Source: Rhodocyclales bacterium GT-UBC (GTDB lineage: Bacteria; Pseudomonadota; Gammaproteobacteria; Burkholderiales; Rhodocyclaceae). From it: a stretch of 64,000 nt of DNA. The translations under genes and the position numbers were made by a program. The stretch is from contig QXPY01000014.1 in the NCBI GenBank assembly GCA_003583745.1, positions 62,001 to 126,000 on the forward strand, read 5' to 3'. Positions 25,178 through 33,904 of this stretch are shown here, piece after piece. Position 1 is the first letter of the stretch. Each line of letters begins with the position of its first letter. A model generated the notes under the pieces. It was not told the DNA's origin and did no database searches. It saw nothing but the letters and a program-made list of their open reading frames with translations.

Positions 25178-26119
25178 ATGAAACTCCAACAGTTGCGTTA
25201 CATCGTCGAGATTCAGCGCCAGGGGCTCAATGTTTCAGAGGCTGCGGAATCCCTCTATACCTCCCAGCCAGGTATTTCCAAGCAGGTCAAGCTGCTTGAG
25301 GATGAACTGGGGATTGCCATTTTCGAACGCAGCGGCAAGCGCTTTACCGCGATCACCGAGCCCGGCAAGGTGGTGCTCGGCATCGCCGAGCGCATCCTGC
25401 GCGAGTCGGATAACCTGAAGCGCGCCGCCGCCGAGTATTCCACCGGTGACTCCGGGCGCTTGGTACTTGCCGCTACGCATACCCAGGCGCGCTACGCCTT
25501 GCCGGTGGTGGTGCGGGATTTCGTCGCCCAGCATCCGAGCGTCAAGCTCGAGATGCATCAAGGTAGTCCGACACAGATCGCCGAATGGGTGGCGGCCGGA
25601 GAGGCCGATATCGGTATCGCAACCGAGTCGCTCGACCAGTATCCGCAACTGGTGACTTTGCCGGTGCGCCAATGGAGCCATTGCGTCATTGCGCCCGAAG
25701 GGCACCCGATTCTTCAGTCGCAGCCCGTATCCTTGCATGAGTTGGTGCGTTGGCCCTTGGTGACCTATGACACTGCATTTACCGGACGTTCTCGCATCAA
25801 TCGGGCCTTCGAACGGATCGGAGTGACACCGAATATTGCTTTGACGGCGCTCGATGCCGACGTGATCAAGACTTATGTCAGCCTTGGTCTGGGGCTGGGT
25901 ATTATCTCGGCCCTGGCATTTGATGCGCAACGCGATGCCGGTTTGGTTGCGCTTGATGCTGCACATTTGTTCGAGTCGAATACGACTCGGCTGGCTTTGC
26001 GTCGCGGAACTTTTTTGCGCCGCTACGATTATGATTTGATTGCGCTTTTTGCCCCTCATTTGACGCGCCGCGTGGTCGAGATGGCCATGCAGGGGGGCGG
26101 AAATGAATATCAACTATAA
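25178..26119 (+). CDS. cysB: CysB-type LysR regulator of sulfur assimilation
   Basis: A 313-residue regulator opening MKLQQLRYIVEIQRQGLNVSEAAE, then LYTSQPGISKQVKLLEDELG and FERSGKRFTAITEPG, the distinctive CysB/Cbl helix-turn-helix. The effector domain has LAATHTQARYALP and EADIGIATE, with THTQARY as the ligand loop that binds sulfate or thiosulfate. It diverges from the TSUP-cysI-DUF934-cysH operon over 81 AT-rich bases, which suit a CysB-bound promoter. Confidence 0.93.
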   Translation: MKLQQLRYIVEIQRQGLNVSEAAESLYTSQPGISKQVKLLEDELGIAIFERSGKRFTAITEPGKVVLGIAERILRESDNLKRAAAEYSTGDSGRLVLAATHTQARYALPVVVRDFVAQHPSVKLEMHQGSPTQIAEWVAAGEADIGIATESLDQYPQLVTLPVRQWSHCVIAPEGHPILQSQPVSLHELVRWPLVTYDTAFTGRSRINRAFERIGVTPNIALTALDADVIKTYVSLGLGLGIISALAFDAQRDAGLVALDAAHLFESNTTRLALRRGTFLRRYDYDLIALFAPHLTRRVVEMAMQGGGNEYQL

Positions 26120-26137
26120 CTTTAGTCGTGTTTTCCT

Positions 26138-26169
26138 GATCGGTCTAAGCGCGTAAGCTTTGGCCGATC
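26138..26169. other. Stem-loop between cysB and the HDOD gene
   Basis: GATCGGTCTAAGC pairs with GCTTTGGCCGATC (11 of 13 positions) around GCGTAA. There is no T-run after it, and it lies 16-48 bases before the HDOD start, so it may be a weak terminator of cysB or a 5' leader structure. Confidence 0.4.
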
Positions 26170-26185
26170 CTTAGGAGTTAACGGC

Positions 26186-27031
26186 ATGAGTGCGCTTCCC
26201 GAAGAAAAGCAGTTGCAAACCTTGTTGCAGGGTGTAGATATTCCACCCTGTCCGGCCATCCTGGTGGAACTCGATGCCGAAATGCGTAAGGATGAACCCG
26301 ATCAGCGCGAAATTGCCCGCCTGATCAGTCATGACGTGGCGCTGTCCGGACGATTGATGCTGGTTGCCAATTCTCCGGCATTTTCGACCGGGCGCGAGTT
26401 GGGGTCGGTGACGCAGGCGCTGGCTATCTTGGGTAACCGGCAGGTATTCAATCTGGTCATTTCGCAATTGCTTAAGGCGGCCTTGGCTGGAGCGCCGGAT
26501 ATTCCGATGGATCGCTTCTGGGACAGTTCGGCCTTGACGGCGAAACTGGCCGCTGAGTTGGCGCGCCGTCTGCGTTGCATTCGACCTGATATCGCCTATA
26601 CCTTCGGTCTGTTTCATGATTGCGGCATCCCTTTGATCATGAAACGTTTTGAAAAGGCACGCGAGGTTCTGGCTGCCGCCAACGCTGCGGAGTTCGTGAG
26701 CTTTACCGATATCGAAGAAGAGTTGCTCGGGACCAATCATGCCGTCGTGGGCTATTTTTTGGCTCGGCGTTGGCGTTTGCCGGACTATGTCGCCGAAAGT
26801 ATCTTGTATCACCATGACTACGCGATGCTGGAAGATGGCAGTCGCCTATCGGCCGAAGCCCGCATCCTTATCGCCTTGTGCGTCCTGGCGGAGCACGTTA
26901 TCCGTTTGCAGGCGAACGGCGAGGGTGAGTACGAGTGGAGCAAGGCATCGGCCTTGGCCTGCGGCGTATTTGGGTTGTCGTTGGGAAATGTCGACGATCT
27001 GATCGAAGACATGCTCGACTGGCTAGTTTGA
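26186..27031 (+). CDS. HDOD-domain signalling protein
   Basis: A 281-residue single-domain HDOD protein. It has CPAILVELDAEMRKDEPDQREIARLISHDVALSGRLMLVANSP early, typical of HDOD helices, and YTFGLFHDCGIPLIM, a remnant of the HD motif. HDOD proteins lack clear catalysis and act in signalling and post-transcriptional control. TTAGGAG precedes ATG 26186. Its 3' end overlaps the convergent nosD gene by nine bases. Its target is unknown. Confidence 0.87.
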   Translation: MSALPEEKQLQTLLQGVDIPPCPAILVELDAEMRKDEPDQREIARLISHDVALSGRLMLVANSPAFSTGRELGSVTQALAILGNRQVFNLVISQLLKAALAGAPDIPMDRFWDSSALTAKLAAELARRLRCIRPDIAYTFGLFHDCGIPLIMKRFEKAREVLAAANAAEFVSFTDIEEELLGTNHAVVGYFLARRWRLPDYVAESILYHHDYAMLEDGSRLSAEARILIALCVLAEHVIRLQANGEGEYEWSKASALACGVFGLSLGNVDDLIEDMLDWLV

Positions 27032-28234
27032 TTTTTCCATGCGCGGCGCCGGGTCGCGCAGGATCAGACTGGGGGTCGAGAATGGGGCCAGGTGCTCGAG
27101 AAAGTCGAGCAGTTCCAGTACGGGAGAGTTACGGAAGAACTTGGCTGCAGGCGTATCCTGCCAGATGCGGTCGGCGTAAGCATGAATCTCGTGGGGCGTG
27201 TCGCCGAAGCCATCGCGATTTCGGTCAAAGCCTTCGTAATCGTCCCAGTAATTGCCCCACCAGAAATCGTTGAGCGGGTCGCCATCTCCGATAATGCTCA
27301 CCGTCCACAGATTGCCCTGAAACGTATTGTCGATTGCGATGTGTCCGCCCTTCGCGCCGTAGAAGTAAATTCCGGTGACGTTATGGGCGATCCGGTTGCC
27401 CTTGAAGACGATGCGGTTGCTTGGATTCATCGGTGAGTCGGCCATGATGCCGTGGGCACAATGGATGATTTCGTTGTTCTCGACCAGTGCGGAAGAGGTT
27501 TCCTTCAAGGCCACGCCGGCACCGGATGCGTCCATCGCGTGCATGATGCGATTCCGGCGGATCGTCAGTCCTTCTGAGTTCAGGGCGACAATACCGGTGG
27601 AGTTGCCCTCGAAGCGGTTGCCTTCGATCAGTGATCGATGCGAAAAGAGAAAATTCATCGCTCGTCGACTACCCCGGATGGTATTGCCGATGAAGCGGTT
27701 GAAGGGCGAATTGCTCACCGTGATGTCGCGGCTTTGAGTGATATCGTTGTGCATGATCCGGTTATAACTGCTGTACCAGATGCGAATCGCATCCCCGCGA
27801 TCAGCAGAGGGAACCGGTCTGGAGCGAATCCGGTTGTGTCGGACAATACTGTCGTTGGTACGATGCAACGAGATGCCAAACAGCACGTTTTCGAGCGTAT
27901 TGTCTTCGATCAGTAGTTGGCGGCCTTCGGCCATGATGCCGCCATCGATTTTGTCGTGGGAATCGCCGCTGTTACGCAGATTAAGCCCACGCAAGGTAAC
28001 CTGATCGGATTTGATGGTGATCACGGTGCCCTGGCCACCGCCATCGACGATAACTTGACCGTTGCCTTCAAGAGTGATGGGTTTGTTGATCGTTGCCGGG
28101 CCTTGGTAAATGCCTGCTGGCAGCAGCAGACGGCTTCCCGGTTGGGCCGCATCGATCCATGGCTGCAAAGGCAGTGGGCCGGCGGCAAGGGCTTGGCACG
28201 GGAGGCCGAAAAGTAGCAGAAAAAGGCGTTTCAT
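27023..28234 (-). CDS. nosD: NosD-like periplasmic beta-helix protein (orphan)
   Basis: A 403-residue exported protein with a Sec signal (MKRLFLLLFGLPCQALAAG). The body is a right-handed beta-helix: repeated N-x-I/x-G-N ladders such as NSIVRHNRI, GNTIRGSRRAMNF and EGNRFEGNSTGIVALN. The C-terminal NDFWWGNYWDDYEGFDRN, then PHEIHAYADRIW, are NosD hallmarks. NosD works with the ABC pair NosF/NosY in building the copper-sulfur cluster of nitrous oxide reductase. No nosF, nosY or nosZ is in the window; two NosL genes lie 22 kb away. It may belong to a scattered nos set or have been repurposed. Confidence 0.87.
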   Translation of the reverse strand: MKRLFLLLFGLPCQALAAGPLPLQPWIDAAQPGSRLLLPAGIYQGPATINKPITLEGNGQVIVDGGGQGTVITIKSDQVTLRGLNLRNSGDSHDKIDGGIMAEGRQLLIEDNTLENVLFGISLHRTNDSIVRHNRIRSRPVPSADRGDAIRIWYSSYNRIMHNDITQSRDITVSNSPFNRFIGNTIRGSRRAMNFLFSHRSLIEGNRFEGNSTGIVALNSEGLTIRRNRIMHAMDASGAGVALKETSSALVENNEIIHCAHGIMADSPMNPSNRIVFKGNRIAHNVTGIYFYGAKGGHIAIDNTFQGNLWTVSIIGDGDPLNDFWWGNYWDDYEGFDRNRDGFGDTPHEIHAYADRIWQDTPAAKFFRNSPVLELLDFLEHLAPFSTPSLILRDPAPRMEKSN

Positions 28235-28313
28235 GGACGGGTGATCTTGCCTGCATCAGCCTGGGCTGGCCTCAACCTGTATCAATTTTTTGCATATTGG
28301 TAGCTTGTTGTCT

Positions 28314-29408
28314 TTAACGAAGATGCAATTCGTTGGTGCTCAACAGCATGAAGCGCGAATCGTCAGCATCCCTTGCTTTCGTTTGGGCGTTGAGCCAGAT
28401 ATTGCATCCCAGGCGCAGTGAAGGAGCTCGATCGATTTGAGGTTCGGGAATGTCCGGGTGTTTGAGAATGAGCTGAACTTCGCAGTCCAGGGTCAAGCCG
28501 ACGCAAAATTGCACCAATTCGAATAGTGCGCGCCGTCCCGTGCCGCCCGGCATGAATTGTTCAAAGTCGGAGCGGTCGAGAGGGCCTAACACTAACCTTA
28601 TCTTGTTCTGTCTATCCCAAACTCGTTCCCCCAGAAATGTGTTTTGGCCGAGAAGACAGGGGGAGCCGAGTCGGGTTTGTTCGCTGGGTGGTAGGGCAAG
28701 CCATTGGCCGATGAACTGTTCGAGCCTTACCGAAATACCGAAATAGCCCTCGATCAGTGCCACGATATTGCTGGCCGAAACCGGCTTTCTGGCCAGAAGG
28801 CCGGCGTAGTGAATCAAGAAGCGGTCGGGAATGCCGGCTCCGCTCGCGGCCAAGCGTTGTTGCAATTGGCCGAGACCCAGGCCAACCAGATCAAGCAGGT
28901 TGCGCGAGAAGCCATCGTTGTCACCGGCCTCGTAGGGCAGGTAGAAACGATGTTTGTGCCAGGCCTGGTAAAACAGCGAGATGGCGCGGTGGGTGAAGAT
29001 GTCGAGAAATTGGTGTGCCGTCGTGTCGCGGAACTGGTTGCGCCGGTCAATCAGCATCTCGGTGTACGCCACGGGAAGGGCACCCGATGGACCGGTCAGA
29101 CCCATGAAGCCAACGGTCATGCGCAGCGCGGCATCGTCTGGAAGTACTTTTTCACTGGGGGGCGATTCCATCGACGGGGCAGTATCCCTCGTCGGGCTTA
29201 AGGGCGCTAATTCGGCAATTTCACTGGCAGGGAAACTTAAAGATAGTGGCGAAGCGAACCGCAGGTTGTCGGGAAGCGGCTTTGTCTTGCTCCCCGCCTG
29301 GTTGCTTAAAGCAAGCAGGCGGACTGCTTGGAAAAATTGAAAACGCGGCCCGGTCGTTTGCAACTCGTCATTTAGATGACGATGGCTTCGCCGGCGCGGG
29401 CTGGCCAT
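28314..29408 (-). CDS. tssG: Type VI secretion baseplate protein TssG
   Basis: A 364-residue baseplate wedge protein. It has GPRFQFFQAVRLLAL at the N-terminus (family FxFFQAxRLL), LRFASPLSLSFPASEIAEL, MTVGFMGLTGPSGALPVAYTEML and HFLGLG-type loops, typical of TssG/VasB. It pairs with TssF, two TssG-like foldings of one TssF2-TssG wedge. The ATG has a GGAG ribosome binding site inside the end of tssF, which it overlaps by 37 bases. It is last of the leftward operon. Codon use is AT-richer than in the flanking housekeeping genes. Confidence 0.92.
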   Translation of the reverse strand: MASPRRRSHRHLNDELQTTGPRFQFFQAVRLLALSNQAGSKTKPLPDNLRFASPLSLSFPASEIAELAPLSPTRDTAPSMESPPSEKVLPDDAALRMTVGFMGLTGPSGALPVAYTEMLIDRRNQFRDTTAHQFLDIFTHRAISLFYQAWHKHRFYLPYEAGDNDGFSRNLLDLVGLGLGQLQQRLAASGAGIPDRFLIHYAGLLARKPVSASNIVALIEGYFGISVRLEQFIGQWLALPPSEQTRLGSPCLLGQNTFLGERVWDRQNKIRLVLGPLDRSDFEQFMPGGTGRRALFELVQFCVGLTLDCEVQLILKHPDIPEPQIDRAPSLRLGCNIWLNAQTKARDADDSRFMLLSTNELHLR

Positions 29409-31228
29409 TTTGCGATCTCCTGTTCTTGTTGCTTGCTGCGCAGCTTGAGGCGGGTAAAGTTGTTGGGGCCGCAGTACAGTGCGAAAAATCGCTCAAGAAC
29501 CGCAGCAAAAATCAGCATGCCGCTGCCGATGAAAGCGTTTTCATCCAGGGTCAGGGTTATGTCGATTCCGCGGGCGAAGCCGGTAAAGTGCCGGCTGGTT
29601 ACCAATGTGCTGGCTGGTTCGCTGTGAATGTCGACGATGCCTTGAATTTGACGGGATACGCTTTGCGATTGCGAAAAGTTGTATAGGGCCAACATTTCCT
29701 GAAGGGCTTCACGACCTTCCCGAACGATAGACAGATGGTTCAGAGACAGATGTGATATCAGGCGCCATTGCAGCCCTGGCTTGGCGGGCGCACGTAAACT
29801 GGTGCTTGGTTTGCGCAAGGGGCGGACGCGTTTGACGATGGCGAATTGTGGGATCGAAAAGTCGGCGTGAGTTGTGCTGCTGCCCCCAAATGGCAGGTGT
29901 TCCGGTAAATCCCGATTGCTGCATGTGAGATTGAGTGAAAGGACTTCGAATTCTGGTCGGAGGGGTTCGAAGTGGCTATCCACAAAGGCGATCTCGAGGT
30001 CGGTGCCATTGTCGTTTTCATGCACGGCTGGTTCGCGTGTGGCATACCAATAGAAGCGTTGTTGTTCTTCCTTTCCGTGATGCTGGATGGAGTAGAAGGG
30101 AGGGATCTGTCGGTTGCTTTCCTGCCCCTCGGCTTTTTCCGCACAGTTGACCGAATCAATTTTGATGACCTCGTAGGCGCGTTGCCGCCGGCTATCGGTG
30201 ATTACCGGGTAGCTGGTCTTTTGGTGGCTGATCCGGATCGGATCGGCCGCGTGCTTGAATAGATTGATGGCCGGCGTGCACCCAAGTTTGAAATTGTCCT
30301 TATTCAGTGTTTGAGCCAGTCGGTGATGGCGTTCGTTATCCGGGTAGCGCTTGAGGAAAATCTGGATACAGAGGGTGCTGTCGTGATGATGCAGGCCTGG
30401 ATGGTTGAGGCCGGTCAAGTCGAGGAACAGAAACTTTTCTGGAAATGCAAAATATTCGCTTAGCAGGCGATACCCCAAAAACGAGCGTTTGTCGTAATCA
30501 AGTAGTCCATCTTCTGCGGCAAAACCGACGGGCGACAGATTGGCAGGAGGGAGAAGAACGCTGTGCTGAGGATTGTCGGGGTTATCGCTGACGCGGATTT
30601 GTAGCACCGATGTCTGTAACAATTCGTAGAGGTCGCCCATCAGGCCGGCATCGCCATCCAGAAAGAATCGAAGGCGGTCGGTGTTGAGAGGGCCGAAGGG
30701 CAAATGCCCATGCGTTTCAAAGTCGAGTGTGATGGCTGCTACCGCCTGCGGGCATAGGCGACGTAGATGTTCGGAGCCTTGGCTCAATTGCAGTCGTGCC
30801 GATTTCAGGTTCATCGGTAGCAAATCGACTTCGTAGCTTGTGCGAAATTGGCAATTCACGCCGCCAACGGCAGGGGAGGTGACCGGGTGATGGCGAGGGA
30901 TGCTCGTTTTCTGGGTGATTTCCGGCGTGTCTTGATCCAGTTCGAATTGCAGGATGGTGCAGGAGGGAAATGGCTGGGTGTAATGAGGATAGAGGACCTG
31001 CAGGAAAGCTTCGGTGATTTCCGGGAATTCATCGTCGAGTTTTCGATGGATACGGGCAGCGAGAAAGGCAAAGCCTTCGATGATCCGCTCAACATGCGGG
31101 TCTTCGCTTTGATTGCTGTCGAGGAGCAGGCGGCGGGCGATTTTCGGATAACGCTGCGCAAATTCTCCCGATAGTTCACGCAGGTAGGTCAGCTCTTGCT
31201 CGTAATAGGGCAGTAGTTGTTTCAGCAT
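29372..31228 (-). CDS. tssF: Type VI secretion baseplate protein TssF
   Basis: A 618-residue protein opening MLKQLLPYYEQELTYLRELSGEFAQRYPKIARRL, the conserved TssF/VasA start. It continues DPHVERIIEGFAFLAARIHRKLDDEFPEITEALLQ-like sequence and later TCSNRDLPEHLPFGG, all family motifs. TssF forms the baseplate wedge with TssG and TssE and contacts TssK. It shares one base with the tssE stop (TGATG), showing tight operon packing. Confidence 0.93.
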   Translation of the reverse strand: MLKQLLPYYEQELTYLRELSGEFAQRYPKIARRLLLDSNQSEDPHVERIIEGFAFLAARIHRKLDDEFPEITEAFLQVLYPHYTQPFPSCTILQFELDQDTPEITQKTSIPRHHPVTSPAVGGVNCQFRTSYEVDLLPMNLKSARLQLSQGSEHLRRLCPQAVAAITLDFETHGHLPFGPLNTDRLRFFLDGDAGLMGDLYELLQTSVLQIRVSDNPDNPQHSVLLPPANLSPVGFAAEDGLLDYDKRSFLGYRLLSEYFAFPEKFLFLDLTGLNHPGLHHHDSTLCIQIFLKRYPDNERHHRLAQTLNKDNFKLGCTPAINLFKHAADPIRISHQKTSYPVITDSRRQRAYEVIKIDSVNCAEKAEGQESNRQIPPFYSIQHHGKEEQQRFYWYATREPAVHENDNGTDLEIAFVDSHFEPLRPEFEVLSLNLTCSNRDLPEHLPFGGSSTTHADFSIPQFAIVKRVRPLRKPSTSLRAPAKPGLQWRLISHLSLNHLSIVREGREALQEMLALYNFSQSQSVSRQIQGIVDIHSEPASTLVTSRHFTGFARGIDITLTLDENAFIGSGMLIFAAVLERFFALYCGPNNFTRLKLRSKQQEQEIAKWPARAGEAIVI

Positions 31229-31716
31229 CAGGTTTCACGGATCTGGCAGGCGTTTGACGATAGTTGGAGGGTCGCGTCGAAACTTACCGGTGGCTTGGTC
31301 GGCAGGACTTTCAGGATGGCGTCAACGCGGAAGCGCAGCATGCGCTCGTTGCCCGATGGAGGGTCGAGGCTGACGCGAATGCGGCCGAGGCGGGGTTCGT
31401 GGCGTTCAACGGTGATCCGGATTTTGTCGCGCAGATAGGCGCGATCGCCTGGGTCGAGCAGGCTCAGGCTGGAAAGATCAGTGATGCCGAAATCGATCAT
31501 CGAGTCTTGAGATTCAGGAAAGCGCTCCAACGCATGGTCAAGGTCGATGTTGCGTGAGTTGAGCAGCGCTTCCATGTCACGTGCTACCGCCTGCTTGAGC
31601 TTTCGTAGATCAAAGACGAAGTGTTGTTGGTGTTCATGTTGCTCACGAGGATGATCATCGAGCAGGCGGTCGAAGACTGAAGGTTTGATCAGTAGGTGCT
31701 GGCGGTCGGGGCGCAT
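31228..31716 (-). CDS. tssE: Type VI secretion baseplate/sheath-initiator protein TssE
   Basis: A 162-residue gp25-like protein. The family core is seen as LKQAVARDMEALLNSRN followed by SMIDFGITDLSSLSLLDPGDRAYLRDKI and ITVERHEPRLGRIRVSL, with the Arg-x-x-Glu-Pro-Arg-Leu loop of gp25. ATG 31716 is chosen because upstream in-frame sequence lies inside tssL in another frame. It links the sheath to the baseplate. It begins 10 bases after tssL. Confidence 0.9.
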   Translation of the reverse strand: MRPDRQHLLIKPSVFDRLLDDHPREQHEHQQHFVFDLRKLKQAVARDMEALLNSRNIDLDHALERFPESQDSMIDFGITDLSSLSLLDPGDRAYLRDKIRITVERHEPRLGRIRVSLDPPSGNERMLRFRVDAILKVLPTKPPVSFDATLQLSSNACQIRET

Positions 31717-31726
31717 ATCGGCAAGA

Positions 31727-32530
31727 TTAGATCGAGGTTTTTGCCTTGTCGCCAAGCTCGGTTTTGTCCGGGGGAGCGATGACGGCTGGAAGGCTCGGTC
31801 TGGCTTGAAGTTCCGCGAGGGTGTCGTTTTCACCCTGCAGAATCCATTGAAAGAGAAAGAAAATTGCGCTGGCGACGATCGCGAGCAAGGCAAAGTACAA
31901 CCACAGTGGGAGTTCATTTCGAACGTATTGCTGGAAGCGTTGTGGGAGCTTCCAGTTCGGTGCAAACTCGCTCCGCCCGCCGCGGGCATGAGTGATTTCC
32001 TGGCCAACCCGGCTGGTCAGATAGTTCAGTTTTTCGCTTCCTTCGAGAAGGTATCTTCCTTGAAAGCCGAGAAGGAGGCAGGTGTAGAAGACTTCAAGTG
32101 CCTCGACGTTTCCGACAGGGTCCAGGCGGAGCGCCTCCAGCTTTTCAAAAAAACGTTCTCCCGCAAGATGTTCGCCGAACAGGCGGAGTTGCAGCGGGGC
32201 ACGTTCCCACTCTTCTCGAATAGCAAACTCCGAAGAAAGAATGCTCTCGTCCATTAGTGCGCAAAAAGCATACTTCGCATCGTTGACGGCCGATTGGGAC
32301 TTGCCCAAGTTGCGGGCGTTCGATTCGAATTGTTCTAGAAACAGCTCGATCCGTTTGTTGAACTCGTTCAGCGAGTTGGGAGCACTTCCATTTTTGAGCA
32401 GGAAGAGCAGGTAGATGCCATCCTCAAGTAGTTCGTGCAGCGATTTGCTGAATGTGGGCAGTACTACATGGTTAGTGGTGCCATCGTTGTTTTGCTGGTT
32501 TGTGACAAGGGCGAGGCTGGCAGTCTTCAT
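31727..32530 (-). CDS. tssL: Type VI secretion membrane-complex protein TssL (short form)
   Basis: A 267-residue DotU-type protein. The cytoplasmic hook domain has YAFCALMDESILSS and EVFYTCLLLGFQGRYLLEG, family signatures. One membrane span lies near residues 205-232 (LPLWLYFALLAIVASAIFFLFQWIL), and only about 35 residues follow. It therefore lacks the C-terminal OmpA/peptidoglycan-binding domain of evolved TssL; an OmpA-like lipoprotein in the other operon may supply that role (inference). It forms the TssJLM trans-envelope channel. Confidence 0.92.
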   Translation of the reverse strand: MKTASLALVTNQQNNDGTTNHVVLPTFSKSLHELLEDGIYLLFLLKNGSAPNSLNEFNKRIELFLEQFESNARNLGKSQSAVNDAKYAFCALMDESILSSEFAIREEWERAPLQLRLFGEHLAGERFFEKLEALRLDPVGNVEALEVFYTCLLLGFQGRYLLEGSEKLNYLTSRVGQEITHARGGRSEFAPNWKLPQRFQQYVRNELPLWLYFALLAIVASAIFFLFQWILQGENDTLAELQARPSLPAVIAPPDKTELGDKAKTSI

Positions 32531-32544
32531 GGGTGATTTCCTGT

Positions 32545-33891
32545 TCAGCGGAAAACGGCAAAAAGTTCAAGTTTGAGTTCCAGAAGTGCTTGTGGAACGT
32601 AGATGCAGATGCTGCGGGAGCGCAGCATGCGTTCGAAGATCGGGCCTTGCGGTTCGAGTACAAAGTAGTGATTCCCGACGCGAACCGGCAGGGCGCTCGG
32701 TGTTTGGGCTGCATGGGCCAGGCGAACACCGCCGAGGGCTGAGTTGAGAATCTTTTCCACGTCGTCCGGAGAGCCTATCTTCAGTTTCAACGGGGCCATG
32801 TCCAGCACTTCCGATGTTGGCCAATCGCTTGAAATCGACAGGTAGTAGTCGACATTCTCGACCAGTCTTTCGCTATCAAGGCGTCCAAGTAGGAAAGAGG
32901 GCTTGGTGTTGTTCAGCGGTATTTGCGCGTAGCGATTGGATACCACGGTATCCAGTAGCTCGCGGATTAATTGGTCGAGGTTCGAGAATACTTGGCTCAG
33001 ATGCTCGTGATCGTAGCTCGGTATGTCGCTAATCGATCGCTCCGAGGAAAAGGTCATGAGTTCGCCGCAGAGTTGAGCCAGTAGGGCGTACAGACTTTCT
33101 GGATGCGTTGGTAGCTGGGCGTAGTGCTTGAGCAGTGGAAAGGTTCTATTGACGGTATGCAGCAACCAGAAGGACGCAATATCCGATGTCCCGTACTCGA
33201 CAATACTCTTGACGCGTTCGCGATGCGTGGTCGCCAATGCCTTGCTTTTGACCAACATGATGTCGAGCAGGCGACGTGTCATCATGCGCAGCTGAGAGCT
33301 TGCCTCGGTCTCGATCAACGGCGGTATGAAAGCAGTATCCTCTTCCCAGAGGCCGCCAGCATTTTTGACAATGCGGGCGATCGCAATGCATTCGTGACCG
33401 TCCCGGTTTTCCTCCTCCAGCAGCAAGCGGATGTTCGGCAGCAGCGTGGTAATGTCGGCAGCCAATGCTTCCGTGTAGAGATCGGCGAATGTGGCGTGGC
33501 CAATCAGAAAGCGTGTTGGCCTGGTGTGCCCACCCTCTGCTTCGGCGCAATTCCCGCCAAATGTATTGAGCATTGGCAGACAGGCGTAAATACAGGTCTC
33601 GGTGCTGATGCCGGCAATATCGGCCAGATTTCGCGATTGCGGTAACGGTGCTGCGTTCGGTGTGTTTACTTGCGTACCGTCACGAAATGTCAGCTCCAGC
33701 CCTTTCAGGCGAATGATCCCGCCTCGCAAGGCGTCGATGTCGAGTTGGACGCGACGAGCGCCCCAGGGGTGACTGTGGGTCTGTCGAAGCCCTTCGAACA
33801 ACCTGGATTCAATGTGCAGTGCTTGTTGTTGGAAGTGCTGAGGGCGAAGAAATAGCCCCTCTCCCCATAGGACTTGGTTGGTGCTTGGCAT
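32545..33891 (-). CDS. tssK: Type VI secretion baseplate connector TssK
   Basis: A 448-residue trimeric baseplate-to-membrane connector. It opens MPSTNQVLWGEGLFLRPQHFQQQ, a strong TssK signature, and contains RRLLDIMLVKSKALATTHR, FWLLHTVNRTFPLLKHY and HPESLYALLAQLCGELMTFS. ATG 33891 is chosen by this signature; an in-frame extension upstream overlaps tssJ. It contacts TssFG and the TssL/TssM cytoplasmic domains. Spacing to tssL is 14 bases. Confidence 0.93.
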   Translation of the reverse strand: MPSTNQVLWGEGLFLRPQHFQQQALHIESRLFEGLRQTHSHPWGARRVQLDIDALRGGIIRLKGLELTFRDGTQVNTPNAAPLPQSRNLADIAGISTETCIYACLPMLNTFGGNCAEAEGGHTRPTRFLIGHATFADLYTEALAADITTLLPNIRLLLEEENRDGHECIAIARIVKNAGGLWEEDTAFIPPLIETEASSQLRMMTRRLLDIMLVKSKALATTHRERVKSIVEYGTSDIASFWLLHTVNRTFPLLKHYAQLPTHPESLYALLAQLCGELMTFSSERSISDIPSYDHEHLSQVFSNLDQLIRELLDTVVSNRYAQIPLNNTKPSFLLGRLDSERLVENVDYYLSISSDWPTSEVLDMAPLKLKIGSPDDVEKILNSALGGVRLAHAAQTPSALPVRVGNHYFVLEPQGPIFERMLRSRSICIYVPQALLELKLELFAVFR

Positions 33892-33904
33892 GTTGTTCCG
33901 GGTC

